DNA of 64,000 bases from Perspicuibacillus lycopersici (lineage in GTDB: Bacteria > Bacillota > Bacilli > Bacillales > Caldibacillaceae), in assembly GCF_025660475.1 (NCBI RefSeq), contig NZ_JAOUSF010000001.1:372001-436000 (forward strand), in the 5' to 3' direction. The position numbers and the translations under genes are program-made. Below the pieces are notes generated by a model. It worked only from the letters and a program-made list of their open reading frames with translations, ran no database searches and was not told where the DNA came from. Shown piece after piece: positions 19,255-27,654 of the stretch. Position 1 is the first letter of the stretch; every line of letters begins with the position of its first letter.

Positions 19255-20469
19255 ATGAAGCGGGCATGGATTAGTATTGTGTTACTAACACTTTTAACTG
19301 GCTGCTGGGACCAGTCGGAATTGACCGATCTAGCGTTTGTTTCAGCGGTTGGTATTGATTTTGGAGAGAACGAGAAATATAGATTAACCTTTCAAATAAT
19401 TAATCCAAAAAATGTTGCTGGTACACAGCAGCAAGGTGGGATTCAAGGTCCTCCCGTGACCTTATATGAAGGTGGTGGAGATAATATTCTAGAGGGTGCT
19501 CTGGAAACGACCCAAAGAGTTTCACGTCAACTGTTTTTCGATCACGCAACATTAGTTGTTATTGGAGAAGACGTTGCCAGAAAAGGAATATTCGACATTC
19601 TTGAGCTATTTGATAGAAGTCCTGATTTTCGAACAACTGCTAGAGTAGTGATTGCAAAGGATGCGAAAGCAGAAGAACTACTGTCCATTTTAACTCCTAT
19701 CGATCAAGTACCTGCGCAAAAAATCGTAAAAATGATTGACTTTACTCCTGAAATTTGGGGAGAAAATATTAAAGTTAATGTTTCAGATATTATTCGTTCT
19801 CTCTATTTTCCAGGAAGAGAGCCATTAATTAGCGGGGTTTCTATTATAGGTGATAAAGAGAAAGGAAAATCCGATTCAAATATTCAATCATCCAAACCAT
19901 CGGCAGTTATAAGCGCATCGAGTCTCGGAATATTTAAAAAGGATAGGTTAATTGGGTGGACAAATGGAGAGACCACAAAAGGAATAAACTGGGTTAATAA
20001 TAATATTAAAGGAACTACGGTTAATGTTGATTGGGGTGATGTGAAAGAAGCTATCGGCATTACTTTAATTCGCACCAAATCAAGATTATCTGCAGAAATT
20101 AAAAATGGGATTCCTTCTCTAAAGGTACACATTGATACAGAAGGAAATGTTTCGGAAGTACATGTACCCATTCCACTCAATAGTCCAGGGCCATTAAAAA
20201 AAATTGATCAGCTTTTAAATGCTGAAATTTCAAAAGAAGTACATCAAGCAATTGAATATGCGCAAAAAAAGAAAACCGATATATTAGGATTTGGAGAGCA
20301 AGTCAGGTATAAAGACCCAAAATATTGGGAAACGATTAAAAATAAATGGGACGATGAAATTTTTCCAAATGTAGATGTTGAGGTTACAGTAGAGGCGTTT
20401 GTTCGTCGAACCGATTTAAAAATGAATCCATACTTTTATGATTTAAAAAAGGAAAAAGAGGCTGAATAA
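19255..20469 (+). CDS. Spore germinant receptor lipoprotein C (Ger(x)C family)
   Basis: 404 residues. Signal peptide with lipobox LLTGCWDQ, then the family-defining RELTDL-type start (here QSELTDLAFVSAVGID). Downstream blocks (FFDHATLVVIGEDVARKGI, DFRTTARVVIAKDA) match the extracellular three-domain GerC. It begins 15 nt after the A gene behind AAAAGGAG and ends one base before the B gene's ATG. Confidence 0.95.
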   Translation: MKRAWISIVLLTLLTGCWDQSELTDLAFVSAVGIDFGENEKYRLTFQIINPKNVAGTQQQGGIQGPPVTLYEGGGDNILEGALETTQRVSRQLFFDHATLVVIGEDVARKGIFDILELFDRSPDFRTTARVVIAKDAKAEELLSILTPIDQVPAQKIVKMIDFTPEIWGENIKVNVSDIIRSLYFPGREPLISGVSIIGDKEKGKSDSNIQSSKPSAVISASSLGIFKKDRLIGWTNGETTKGINWVNNNIKGTTVNVDWGDVKEAIGITLIRTKSRLSAEIKNGIPSLKVHIDTEGNVSEVHVPIPLNSPGPLKKIDQLLNAEISKEVHQAIEYAQKKKTDILGFGEQVRYKDPKYWETIKNKWDDEIFPNVDVEVTVEAFVRRTDLKMNPYFYDLKKEKEAE

Positions 20470-20470
20470 A

Positions 20471-21634
20471 ATGGAGAAGGCTAAAATAGACAGTATACAA
20501 TTATTTATTCTTGTTTTGCTTTTTGAAATGGGGACTTCCATCGTACTTGCAATTGGAATTGAAGCAAAAACAAGTGCTTGGATAACTATATTAATCGGTT
20601 CGTTATTTGGTTGCCTTTTATTTCAAGTGTACATTAAACTGTTTCAATATTATCCCAATGATTTACCTACTACCTATACAAGGAAAATTTTCGGTAAGTA
20701 TATTGGAAGTTTAATTAGCTTCCTATATATTGTCTATTTTATCTATTTAACTGCAAGAGTTTTACGAGATTTTGGGGAGTTATTACTTACCTTTGCCTAC
20801 CGAAATACTCCCCTTTTTATTGTAAATTCCATTATGATAATTGTCGTCATATATGGAGCGAAAAAAGGAATTGAAGTCATTGCTAGAACTGCGGAATTAA
20901 ATTTCCTGTTAATCTATTTCATGGCAATTACAGGGTTTATTTTAATATTCATGTCCGGATTAATTGATATTAATCGCTTAAAACCTTTATTCGGAGAAGG
21001 TATTCTTATCATTTTTAAAGTTGTCGCAACACAAACTGTCTATGTACCATTTGGTGAAATGGTCATATTCTCTTATCTTTTCCCTTATTTGAACCATCCG
21101 AAAAGTACCCGAAGAATTGGGACTTTCGGGATACTCTTAGGTGGGATAAATTTAGCAATTACTATGGCAATTAATATTGCTGTATTGACAGCACCAAAAG
21201 TAGAAAATACACCTTTTCCGTTACTAACAACGATCCAACAAATTCAGATTGCTAATTTTTTGGAACGTTTAGACGTCTTCTTTTTAGTCACCTTATTTAT
21301 TGGAGCATTCTTTAAAATATTATTGTATTTCTATGTTGCTGTCATCGCAACAACGACTTTATTCAACATAAAACAGAAAGATAGTATTGTATATCCATTA
21401 GGATTAGTAGTATTAATCCTATCCATTACAACAGCTAGTAGTTACCAAGAACATATTCAAGAAGGCCTAGAAGTCGTGCCTATTTATTTACATTTGCCAT
21501 TACAAATCATTATTCCAATTCTACTATTAGGAATCGCCATGGTAAAAAATAAACGTAAGAAGAAAAATTCTGGTCAAAAAGCTAATAGCGACCAACAAAA
21601 TCTCGAGAACTCTAAACCAAGCACCGATATGTAA
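20471..21634 (+). CDS. Spore germinant receptor permease B (GerB family)
   Basis: 387 residues with ten hydrophobic segments, of the APC-superfamily endospore germination permease type. Motif-like stretches include IEAKTSAWITILIGS and PFGEMVIFSYLFPYL. It binds the germinant in characterised receptors. The A-C-B order matches the gerK operon of B. subtilis rather than gerA (A-B-C); the germinant cannot be deduced. Confidence 0.94.
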   Translation: MEKAKIDSIQLFILVLLFEMGTSIVLAIGIEAKTSAWITILIGSLFGCLLFQVYIKLFQYYPNDLPTTYTRKIFGKYIGSLISFLYIVYFIYLTARVLRDFGELLLTFAYRNTPLFIVNSIMIIVVIYGAKKGIEVIARTAELNFLLIYFMAITGFILIFMSGLIDINRLKPLFGEGILIIFKVVATQTVYVPFGEMVIFSYLFPYLNHPKSTRRIGTFGILLGGINLAITMAINIAVLTAPKVENTPFPLLTTIQQIQIANFLERLDVFFLVTLFIGAFFKILLYFYVAVIATTTLFNIKQKDSIVYPLGLVVLILSITTASSYQEHIQEGLEVVPIYLHLPLQIIIPILLLGIAMVKNKRKKKNSGQKANSDQQNLENSKPSTDM

Positions 21635-21701
21635 TGAAAATGGAGTATTTTTTCAAATTCTTCCATTTATACTTTTTTGTTCAATAGTATAAAGAAATAA
21701 A

Positions 21702-21733
21702 GGATGGCATTTGAAAACTCACAAATCCCATCC
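21702..21733 (-). terminator. Terminator between gerB and the acyl-CoA synthetase gene
   Basis: GGATGG-TTG pairs with CAA-CCATCC around a central loop. The minus-strand tract CTTTATTTC follows; the hairpin may also end the ger operon. Confidence 0.6.
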
Positions 21734-21743
21734 CTAGTAAATA

Positions 21744-23744
21744 TTACTTCTTTTCCCCTGCCCGTTTTATCTCATCTATACATTCTGGATTTTGTAGAGT
21801 GGAAATATCCCCTAACCCTTGATGTAAAAATGCAGATCGGATAATTCTCCTTGCTACCTTACCACTTTGCGTTTTCGGCAAATTAGTCACCACAATCATG
21901 TGTTTCGGCAGAAATGCTTTACCTAATTTGTCTGCAATGGTTTGCTTTAACTCATGCATTAATTTTAATATGTCTGCACCGTCTATATATGTGTGTGGTA
22001 CGACGAACAATAAAGGTACCTCTCCCTTTACCTCATCAGGAATTGAAATGACAGCTGATTCTTTAACCAACGGATGATTGACAAGTAATGATTCAATGTC
22101 TGCAGGTCCTAAACGCTTGCCTGCAATATTCATTGTATCATCCGATCTACCTAAAATGAACCAATATCCGTCACTATCAATTGCTGCAAAATCGCCATGA
22201 TGCCAAATTCCTTGCCAACGATGCCAATACGTATGCAAATACCGTTGATGGTCATTCCAATAGGAATAGGTCATCCCTACAAATGGCTTTGTTATAACTA
22301 AATCGCCAACTTTATTGTGCACATCTTTACCGTTTTGATCTACCACGGTCGCTGCCATTCCTGGCGCTGGACCATGAAAAGAACAAGGCTTAAGCGGTTT
22401 TATTGGAACACAGCTTAAAATTCCTCCTGAAATCTCAGTTCCACCGGAATAATTAATTATCGGACAGCGCTTTGCACCTACTTTTTCAAAATACCATTTC
22501 CATGGTTTTGGGTTCCATGCCTCACCGGTTGATCCAAGAATTCTTAATGTTTCTAAATTATATTCTACTGCAGGATTGTCGTCATAGTTCATCATGGATC
22601 GTATCACCGTCGGCGCAACTCCCATAATGGAAACTTGATGCTTTTCCACTAATTCCCATAATCGTTTTTCCGATGGATAATCCGGGCTCCCTTCATACAA
22701 AACTGCTGCTGCACCATTAATAGCTGTTCCAAAAATATGCCAAGGTCCCATCATCCAGCCAATATCCGTTAACCAAAACATCCGATCATTTGCTTTCACA
22801 TCAAAACAAAAATACATATCAATGGCATTTTTCAACGGGAAACTATAATGAGTGTGCTGTGTCCCCTTTGGTTTACCTGTTGTACCTGATGTATAAATAA
22901 TTAATAATGGTTCATCAGACTTCATTGCTTCTGTTTTTATTTTTTTGTGTCCATCCTCAAGTAATATTTCGTGATAATAGATAGCATTCTTTTTTAAAGA
23001 CTTTGGCTGCTCACCAAAAGATTTCGTAATGCGATTGACGATAATTAGTTTTTCAAGCGTCGGAACTAATTTTGCCGCATCCTCAGCTACTTTTTCCAAT
23101 TCCACTACTTTCCCTTTCCGGAAAAATCCATCCGCAGTAATTAACCATTTTGCCTCCCCGTCATTCAGTCGCACTGCAACTGCGTCTGACCCAAATCCAG
23201 AAAAACAAGGAATAACAACCGCTCCAAGCTTTGCACAGGCAAAAAGAACTGGTTGGATTTCAGGAACTTGCGGTAAAAATACGCCGACTCGATCTCCTTT
23301 CTTCACACCAAGATTCTTCAAACCGTTGGCAAGACGATCTGTTTCCTCCATTAATTCTTCAAATGTAACCGTACGTGTGGAACCGTCCTCTCCTTCCCAA
23401 ATAAGCGCCGTTCGCTTACCATTACCGTTTTTCACATGCTTTTCTAGTCCGTAATGATAGAGATTTGTTAATCCTCCTGGAAACCAAAGCGGTAATTCGA
23501 CACCACTTGAAAGATCCACAACTTTCTCATAGTTTTGAAACCAAGGGATTGCTAATTCTTCTAATATCGCAGGATAAAACCAATCCGGTTCATGTACCGA
23601 CTTGTATAGTAATGTTTCATAAGAAGGGATATGATGCTTCTTCATAAAAGAAGTTATATTAGCGGACTCTATTTGTTCCTTTGTCGGTGTCCAGGCAATT
23701 TTATTGTCCCCAGAAAGAAAGGAAACGTTTTCATTTTTCCTCAT
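21744..23744 (-). CDS. AMP-forming acetyl-CoA synthetase-like ligase
   Basis: 666 residues of the ANL superfamily. P-loop IIYTSGTTGKPKGTQHTH, adenylate motif STGEAWNP, the hinge GRSDDTMNIAGKRLGP and the catalytic Lys in PKTQSGKVARR are all present, so it should be active. The N-terminal acetyl-CoA-synthetase-type cap (residues 20-110) argues for a short acyl substrate such as acetate. I would not separate acetate from acetoacetate or propionate by eye. Single gene. Confidence 0.88.
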   Translation of the reverse strand: MRKNENVSFLSGDNKIAWTPTKEQIESANITSFMKKHHIPSYETLLYKSVHEPDWFYPAILEELAIPWFQNYEKVVDLSSGVELPLWFPGGLTNLYHYGLEKHVKNGNGKRTALIWEGEDGSTRTVTFEELMEETDRLANGLKNLGVKKGDRVGVFLPQVPEIQPVLFACAKLGAVVIPCFSGFGSDAVAVRLNDGEAKWLITADGFFRKGKVVELEKVAEDAAKLVPTLEKLIIVNRITKSFGEQPKSLKKNAIYYHEILLEDGHKKIKTEAMKSDEPLLIIYTSGTTGKPKGTQHTHYSFPLKNAIDMYFCFDVKANDRMFWLTDIGWMMGPWHIFGTAINGAAAVLYEGSPDYPSEKRLWELVEKHQVSIMGVAPTVIRSMMNYDDNPAVEYNLETLRILGSTGEAWNPKPWKWYFEKVGAKRCPIINYSGGTEISGGILSCVPIKPLKPCSFHGPAPGMAATVVDQNGKDVHNKVGDLVITKPFVGMTYSYWNDHQRYLHTYWHRWQGIWHHGDFAAIDSDGYWFILGRSDDTMNIAGKRLGPADIESLLVNHPLVKESAVISIPDEVKGEVPLLFVVPHTYIDGADILKLMHELKQTIADKLGKAFLPKHMIVVTNLPKTQSGKVARRIIRSAFLHQGLGDISTLQNPECIDEIKRAGEKK

Positions 23745-23799
23745 TTAATTCCACTCTCCACGATTTTATTTATACATCTCCAAATTAAGTAAATCACTT

Positions 23800-23832
23800 C
23801 AAAAAAAGCATCGGATATCGGCCAGATGCTTT
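23800..23832 (-). terminator. Strong minus-strand terminator without a clear gene
   Basis: On the minus strand, AAAAGCATC pairs with GATGCTTTT across 12 nt and is followed by TTTTTTT. The only frame upstream (24000 to 23794) runs through the hairpin and looks unconvincing, so the transcript it ends is unexplained. Confidence 0.65.
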
Positions 23833-24053
23833 TCCCCTCGTTTTTTCTATACAATATATGTATGTTAAATCTAGACAGTTATTCGAAATTGTAAAATATT
23901 CAATCGCTATAGGATACATTTCTTTATCGTTCCGGTAGAATGGTGGATCGGATACTAACGAAACCTTAAGCTTGATTACGTCCCTAAAAAATATTGACAA
24001 TAATTACTCGTTTGATATATATTTATAAATATCTTAATAATAATTTTTATATT

Positions 24054-24126
24054 GATTCCGTAGCTCAGCTGGGAGAGCACCACCTTGACAGGGTGGGGGT
24101 CGCTGGTTCGAACCCAGTCGGGATCA
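24054..24126 (+). tRNA. tRNA-Val (anticodon GAC)
   Basis: 73 nt cloverleaf. The acceptor stem is GATTCCG with CGGGATC (one G-T pair), the D arm is GCTC...GAGC, the anticodon stem CCACC/GGTGG encloses TTGACAG with GAC at 24087-24089, and the T arm is CTGGTTCGAACCCAG. The 3' CCA is not encoded. It is a solitary tRNA gene, with no rRNA next to it. Confidence 0.96.
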
Positions 24127-24297
24127 TCATTATAAGGCACATTCCATTATTTGGTTTGTGTCTATTTATTTTTCTATTGTATTTTTTTCAATTTTTTCGC
24201 TTGGATTATTTTTTGCCCATTTTCGTATTATGATAGACTAAATGTAATAGAATTTTCCATTGTATTAAGTACATATTTGTATTGGAGTGTGGGGAAA

Positions 24298-24864
24298 TTG
24301 CTAACTAATTTGTATTTTGTGAGACATGCACATTCTACATATACACCAGACGAATTAGGAAGACCATTGTCCGAGCAAGGATTTAGTGACGCAAATTGTG
24401 TGACAGATTTGCTTAAAAAAGAAAATATTGATCACATCTTTTCCAGTCCTTACAAACGGGCAGTTCAAACCATTGAAGGAATTGCCAAATTCAGAAATAA
24501 AGAGATTGTGTTAGTAGATGCTTTTAAAGAACGCCTCCTGTCCGAATTGCCGGTGGAGAATTTTTCTGAAGCCATTACTAAAGTTTGGGAAGAAGATGAT
24601 TTTTCATGGCAGGGTGGGGAATCTAATACAATTGCACAAAAAAGGGGAATTCATGCGACTTTACAAATTTTAAAAAACTATACTGGGGAAAATATAGTAA
24701 TCGGTACGCATGGGAACATAATGGTTTTAATTATGAATTATTTCGATAAAAAATATGGATTCAAATTTTGGCAGCAACTTAAAATGCCCGATATTTATAA
24801 ACTATCATTTAATGGAGAAGCACTTATACAGGTGCAGAGATTATCGGAATTAAGCAAAGACTGA
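24298..24864 (+). CDS. Histidine phosphatase (phosphoglycerate mutase-like)
   Basis: About 188 residues from the TTG at 24298, preceded by GGAGTG; the frame is open further left, into tRNA-flanking sequence, without a ribosome site. The catalytic RHAHS lies at about residues 8-12, FSSPYKRAVQT supplies the second Arg, and IGTHGN the second His. The two-histidine pocket is complete. The substrate is unknown; members dephosphorylate small metabolites. Confidence 0.85.
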   Translation: MLTNLYFVRHAHSTYTPDELGRPLSEQGFSDANCVTDLLKKENIDHIFSSPYKRAVQTIEGIAKFRNKEIVLVDAFKERLLSELPVENFSEAITKVWEEDDFSWQGGESNTIAQKRGIHATLQILKNYTGENIVIGTHGNIMVLIMNYFDKKYGFKFWQQLKMPDIYKLSFNGEALIQVQRLSELSKD

Positions 24865-25422
24865 AAAAAAGTATGTCGTCCCCCTCACAGACAATGAAAT
24901 AATCAAACAATGCGTATTTTTTCTTATTTATCTATCGTAAAGCAGCTGCAAATATTATAGAAACTGAAATAATAAAGGAAATTGAAACCTCGATAGAGCT
25001 AATGTTTTTTCGCATTAATAAAAAATAATATCGAGTCTATTAAACTTTTACTATAATAATACCAATCCAAAGATAGATGAAATATTGTTCATATTAGTTA
25101 CCTTACTATTAAAGGCGAACACATACTATATATTTATGATTGACATTTGGAAGAAAAACATATGCTGATCAAGTAAAATGACAAAAATAAAAGAAAAAGT
25201 TTTATATAATGTAAAAGTAAAAGAGGTGAAAGAAGGAGAATGGATAATGGATACCCCTTTTTCATCAAAAACCCCGTAAAGACTCGATTAGTTTCAAAAA
25301 TTTACGAGGCAGTTCAAAAAATATATAGTTTCTTATCTTTGGAAAGCATTATAACCTAAATCCTTATATTTGTATGTATTTAAAAAAACAAACAAATTTA
25401 TTAGATTTTTTCTATCCATAGT
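24865..25422. other. Long AT-rich gap with one possible microORF
   Basis: No substantial gene. A 39-codon frame at 25240-25359 on the plus strand (MDNGYPFFIKNPVKTRLVSK...) follows AAGAGGTG, but the closer AAGGAG abuts its ATG. I have no homology to offer and do not annotate it as a gene. Confidence 0.4.
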
Positions 25423-25635
25423 TTATTCTTTGTCGTTAACTAAATCATCAATTAAATCATGTATAGATACACCAAGAACCTTACTAATTTTTTGTAAGAC
25501 TTGTATAGAAGGATTAGAATTTTGATTTCTCTCAATTGAACTTATATAGGATTTTGCAACCCCTGACTTCTCCGACAATTCCGTAATTGACAGATTGTTC
25601 TCTTGTCGTAATTGTTTAATATTTTTACCAATCAA
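25423..25635 (-). CDS. SinR-like biofilm repressor (DNA-binding domain only)
   Basis: 70 residues from the TTG at 25635, preceded by AGGAG 8 nt away; the in-frame GTG at 25644 overlaps that site. The start MIGKNIKQLRQ and the recognition region GVAKSYISSIERNQNSNPSI closely match the N-terminal domain of B. subtilis SinR (also SlrR). The C-terminal SinI-binding/tetramerisation domain of the roughly 110-residue SinR is absent. SinR represses eps and tapA operons by binding GTTCT-type sites. The gene lies beyond the 3' end of a large EPS locus whose control regions carry matching palindromes. No sinI is adjacent, so how it is inactivated is unknown. Confidence 0.8.
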   Translation of the reverse strand: MIGKNIKQLRQENNLSITELSEKSGVAKSYISSIERNQNSNPSIQVLQKISKVLGVSIHDLIDDLVNDKE

Positions 25636-25892
25636 TTTTTTCACTCCTAAAAATCAGCAATTTTTTTATTCTAATTTTCTACATTCGTATTATTTAATGT
25701 TCATATTATTATATTTTTTATTTTTCGTCTTTTTCAATTATTCATTTCCAACAAAACATCTTTTCGAGAGCTCTATGGAGCACGCTCTCTCCATTGTTTA
25801 ATGACAATTTATAGCAATTATTGTTAAGTAAATGTTATACTCTTTCAAATCCATAGGGACCAAGACTTATACAATGTTCCATTATATTTTCA

Positions 25893-26453
25893 TTAAGGTA
25901 AATCTATATACTCATACAATTTTAAATAATAACCAATAAGTCTATACCATTCACTAAAAATAGCAGATATTTCTTTACATTTTGGATACCATGTATCTCC
26001 AAAATCTGTTTTACCCGCTACATATATTAGTTCAATACCCGATTGTCTATATACTCTATTGAAAGACACTTTAGACCTGCGCATATGATAATCCGATGAA
26101 ACAACGATAGCTGATTGGAAATGGAAGTAATTCATTTTTTCTAACGTATGAACTGCAGTAGAATATGTACTAGTCGCTTTTGTTTCAAGGATGATAGCAC
26201 TTTCCGGAATTCCATATTGTAATGCATCCTCCAACTGAAATCCGCCTTCGTTACTATTAGAAAGCATGACATATTCCGCATAACCTTGAAGGTAAAGCTC
26301 TGCAGCTTTTTCCATTCTTCCTGGCCCACCGCTTAAGACAATAATTACATCAGATTGTCTAGGTTCTTGACTGACTATTAAATAATTTTTCGCAAAAATT
26401 AATAGTACACAAAATGTTACCATTAATACTGCAGCCATTTTGAATAATCTCAT
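25893..26453 (-). CDS. YdcF-family (DUF218) envelope protein
   Basis: 186 residues with an N-terminal hydrophobic anchor (about 6-22). The DUF218 signature blocks are DVIIVLSGGPGRMEKAAELYLQGYA, E-TKATSTYSTA and AIVVSSDYHMRRS. ElyC/SanA-type relatives affect envelope polymer synthesis with no settled activity. Its position between the SinR-like gene and the polysaccharide trio fits an envelope role, but that is inference. Confidence 0.82.
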   Translation of the reverse strand: MRLFKMAAVLMVTFCVLLIFAKNYLIVSQEPRQSDVIIVLSGGPGRMEKAAELYLQGYAEYVMLSNSNEGGFQLEDALQYGIPESAIILETKATSTYSTAVHTLEKMNYFHFQSAIVVSSDYHMRRSKVSFNRVYRQSGIELIYVAGKTDFGDTWYPKCKEISAIFSEWYRLIGYYLKLYEYIDLP

Positions 26454-26582
26454 TTGCTCAGTCCTTCGAAAATCATTCTTCTTTCGTTAAAGATGCTTTT
26501 TGCTAAAATGAATGCTTTTCCGATAACATATTAAAGGATAGTAACCATCCTGCAGTTCATCTTTTGTATTAAAAAATTGGTT

Positions 26583-26729
26583 TCACTTTACTTCTAACTT
26601 TACAATTCCCTCTAATTTTTTCGATATTTGATTTAATAGTTTTTCTACTGTAGGTTCTTTCATTGAGTATGCCTCAAAATAAGATAACAGCAATAATTCC
26701 TTAAATAGCATCTGTTTCTCTTCTTCCAT
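26583..26729 (-). CDS. Possible small acidic protein, or remnant
   Basis: 48 residues if started at the ATG at 26729, behind GGAGG. The same frame continues upstream through DQLEYGYMEYGG and further, to a stop near 26811, without a good start, so this could instead be the end of a lost gene. It is helical and charged (KLLNQISKKLEGIVKLEVK). No family recognised. Confidence 0.35.
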   Translation of the reverse strand: MEEEKQMLFKELLLLSYFEAYSMKEPTVEKLLNQISKKLEGIVKLEVK

Positions 26730-26857
26730 GTGTCCTCCATATTCCATATATCCATATTCTAATTGATCCATTTGTTCAATTTTCGATTCAACATATTTCT
26801 TACTAATATCGTGTATGGTGGAGAAACTGTCTTAGTAAGAATGAAAACCATTGACAT

Positions 26858-26884
26858 AAAAAAAGGATGATCTTGCAATCATCA
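26858..26884 (-). terminator. Terminator of the CMP-sugar/aldolase/HAD operon
   Basis: On the minus strand, GATGAT and ATCATC form a 6-bp stem with a 6-nt loop, followed by CCTTTTTTT. Confidence 0.65.
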
Positions 26885-26963
26885 CAAAAAGTAATACAAA
26901 TGGTTGTTGTCGTGGGTATATCATTGATTCACCGTTTTCGTTATTAAAAAAGGTTATTTGTAT

Positions 26964-27620
26964 TTATACATTTTTTAAAAATTGCTTTAGTTCCGCTACA
27001 TCATTTGCAATATAGACATTTTTCGTTTCATTTGCCACCTTACGATTTTTAAATCCAAATCCATAGGTTACTGCACAAAAATCAATACCTACCTGCTCAG
27101 CCCCAATAGAATCATATACACTATCCCCTATCAGAAGTACTTTTGAATGTTGCCTCTCACCGATCTCGTTTAAGCAAATAGTAATAATATCCGCCTTACT
27201 ATATGAATCGTTCTCATCAATTCCATTAATCGAATGAAAATAGTTAGAAATACCAAAATGATGAATAATTTTTTTTGCTAAATCGTCTCTTTTTAAAGTG
27301 GCCACCCCAATGTTTATCTGATTATTTTTTAGGAATCTTAATAATTCCTCCATATTATGATATAGCTTCGCTTCGTATAGTCCTTTATCGTTGTATCTGT
27401 TCCTATATATTTCCACAGCATCATTCGCCTGTTTTTCATTAAAACCGCATAGACTTATAAAAGATTGTTTTAATGGCGGACCAATAAAACTTTGATATTG
27501 ATCTATCGTTAATTCCGGTTTGTTTAACTTCTTTAATGTAAATGAAGCACATTTAATAATTCCTTCTGAAGTATCAATCAATGTTCCATCCAAATCAAAT
27601 AATATCGTTGTATACTTCAT
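26964..27620 (-). CDS. HAD-superfamily phosphatase (phosphoglycolate phosphatase-like)
   Basis: 218 residues. Motif I FDLDGTLIDT, the Thr of motif II in GVATLKRDD, a Lys at KADIIT and motif IV LLIGDSVYDSIGA are present, with a helical C1 cap at about 18-80. It is the last gene of a three-gene unit with an HMGL-type aldolase and a CMP-sugar synthetase, so the substrate is probably a phosphorylated sugar acid made by that unit, analogous to KdsC in Kdo synthesis. This is inferred from context; family members are promiscuous. Confidence 0.83.
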   Translation of the reverse strand: MKYTTILFDLDGTLIDTSEGIIKCASFTLKKLNKPELTIDQYQSFIGPPLKQSFISLCGFNEKQANDAVEIYRNRYNDKGLYEAKLYHNMEELLRFLKNNQINIGVATLKRDDLAKKIIHHFGISNYFHSINGIDENDSYSKADIITICLNEIGERQHSKVLLIGDSVYDSIGAEQVGIDFCAVTYGFGFKNRKVANETKNVYIANDVAELKQFLKNV

Positions 27621-27654
27621 ATTCCCTCCAAATTAAGTGATAGCATTGCAAATG

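Noticed and set aside
23029..23454. 141-codon plus-strand frame
   Set aside because: Antisense of the acyl-CoA synthetase; Ser/Pro-rich shadow composition.
23794..24000. 68-codon minus-strand frame
   Set aside because: It runs through a strong terminator hairpin and has no recognisable domain; treated as a possible RNA region instead.
25766..25789. GAGAGC/GCTCTC hairpin as a terminator
   Set aside because: No T-run follows on either strand close to the stem.
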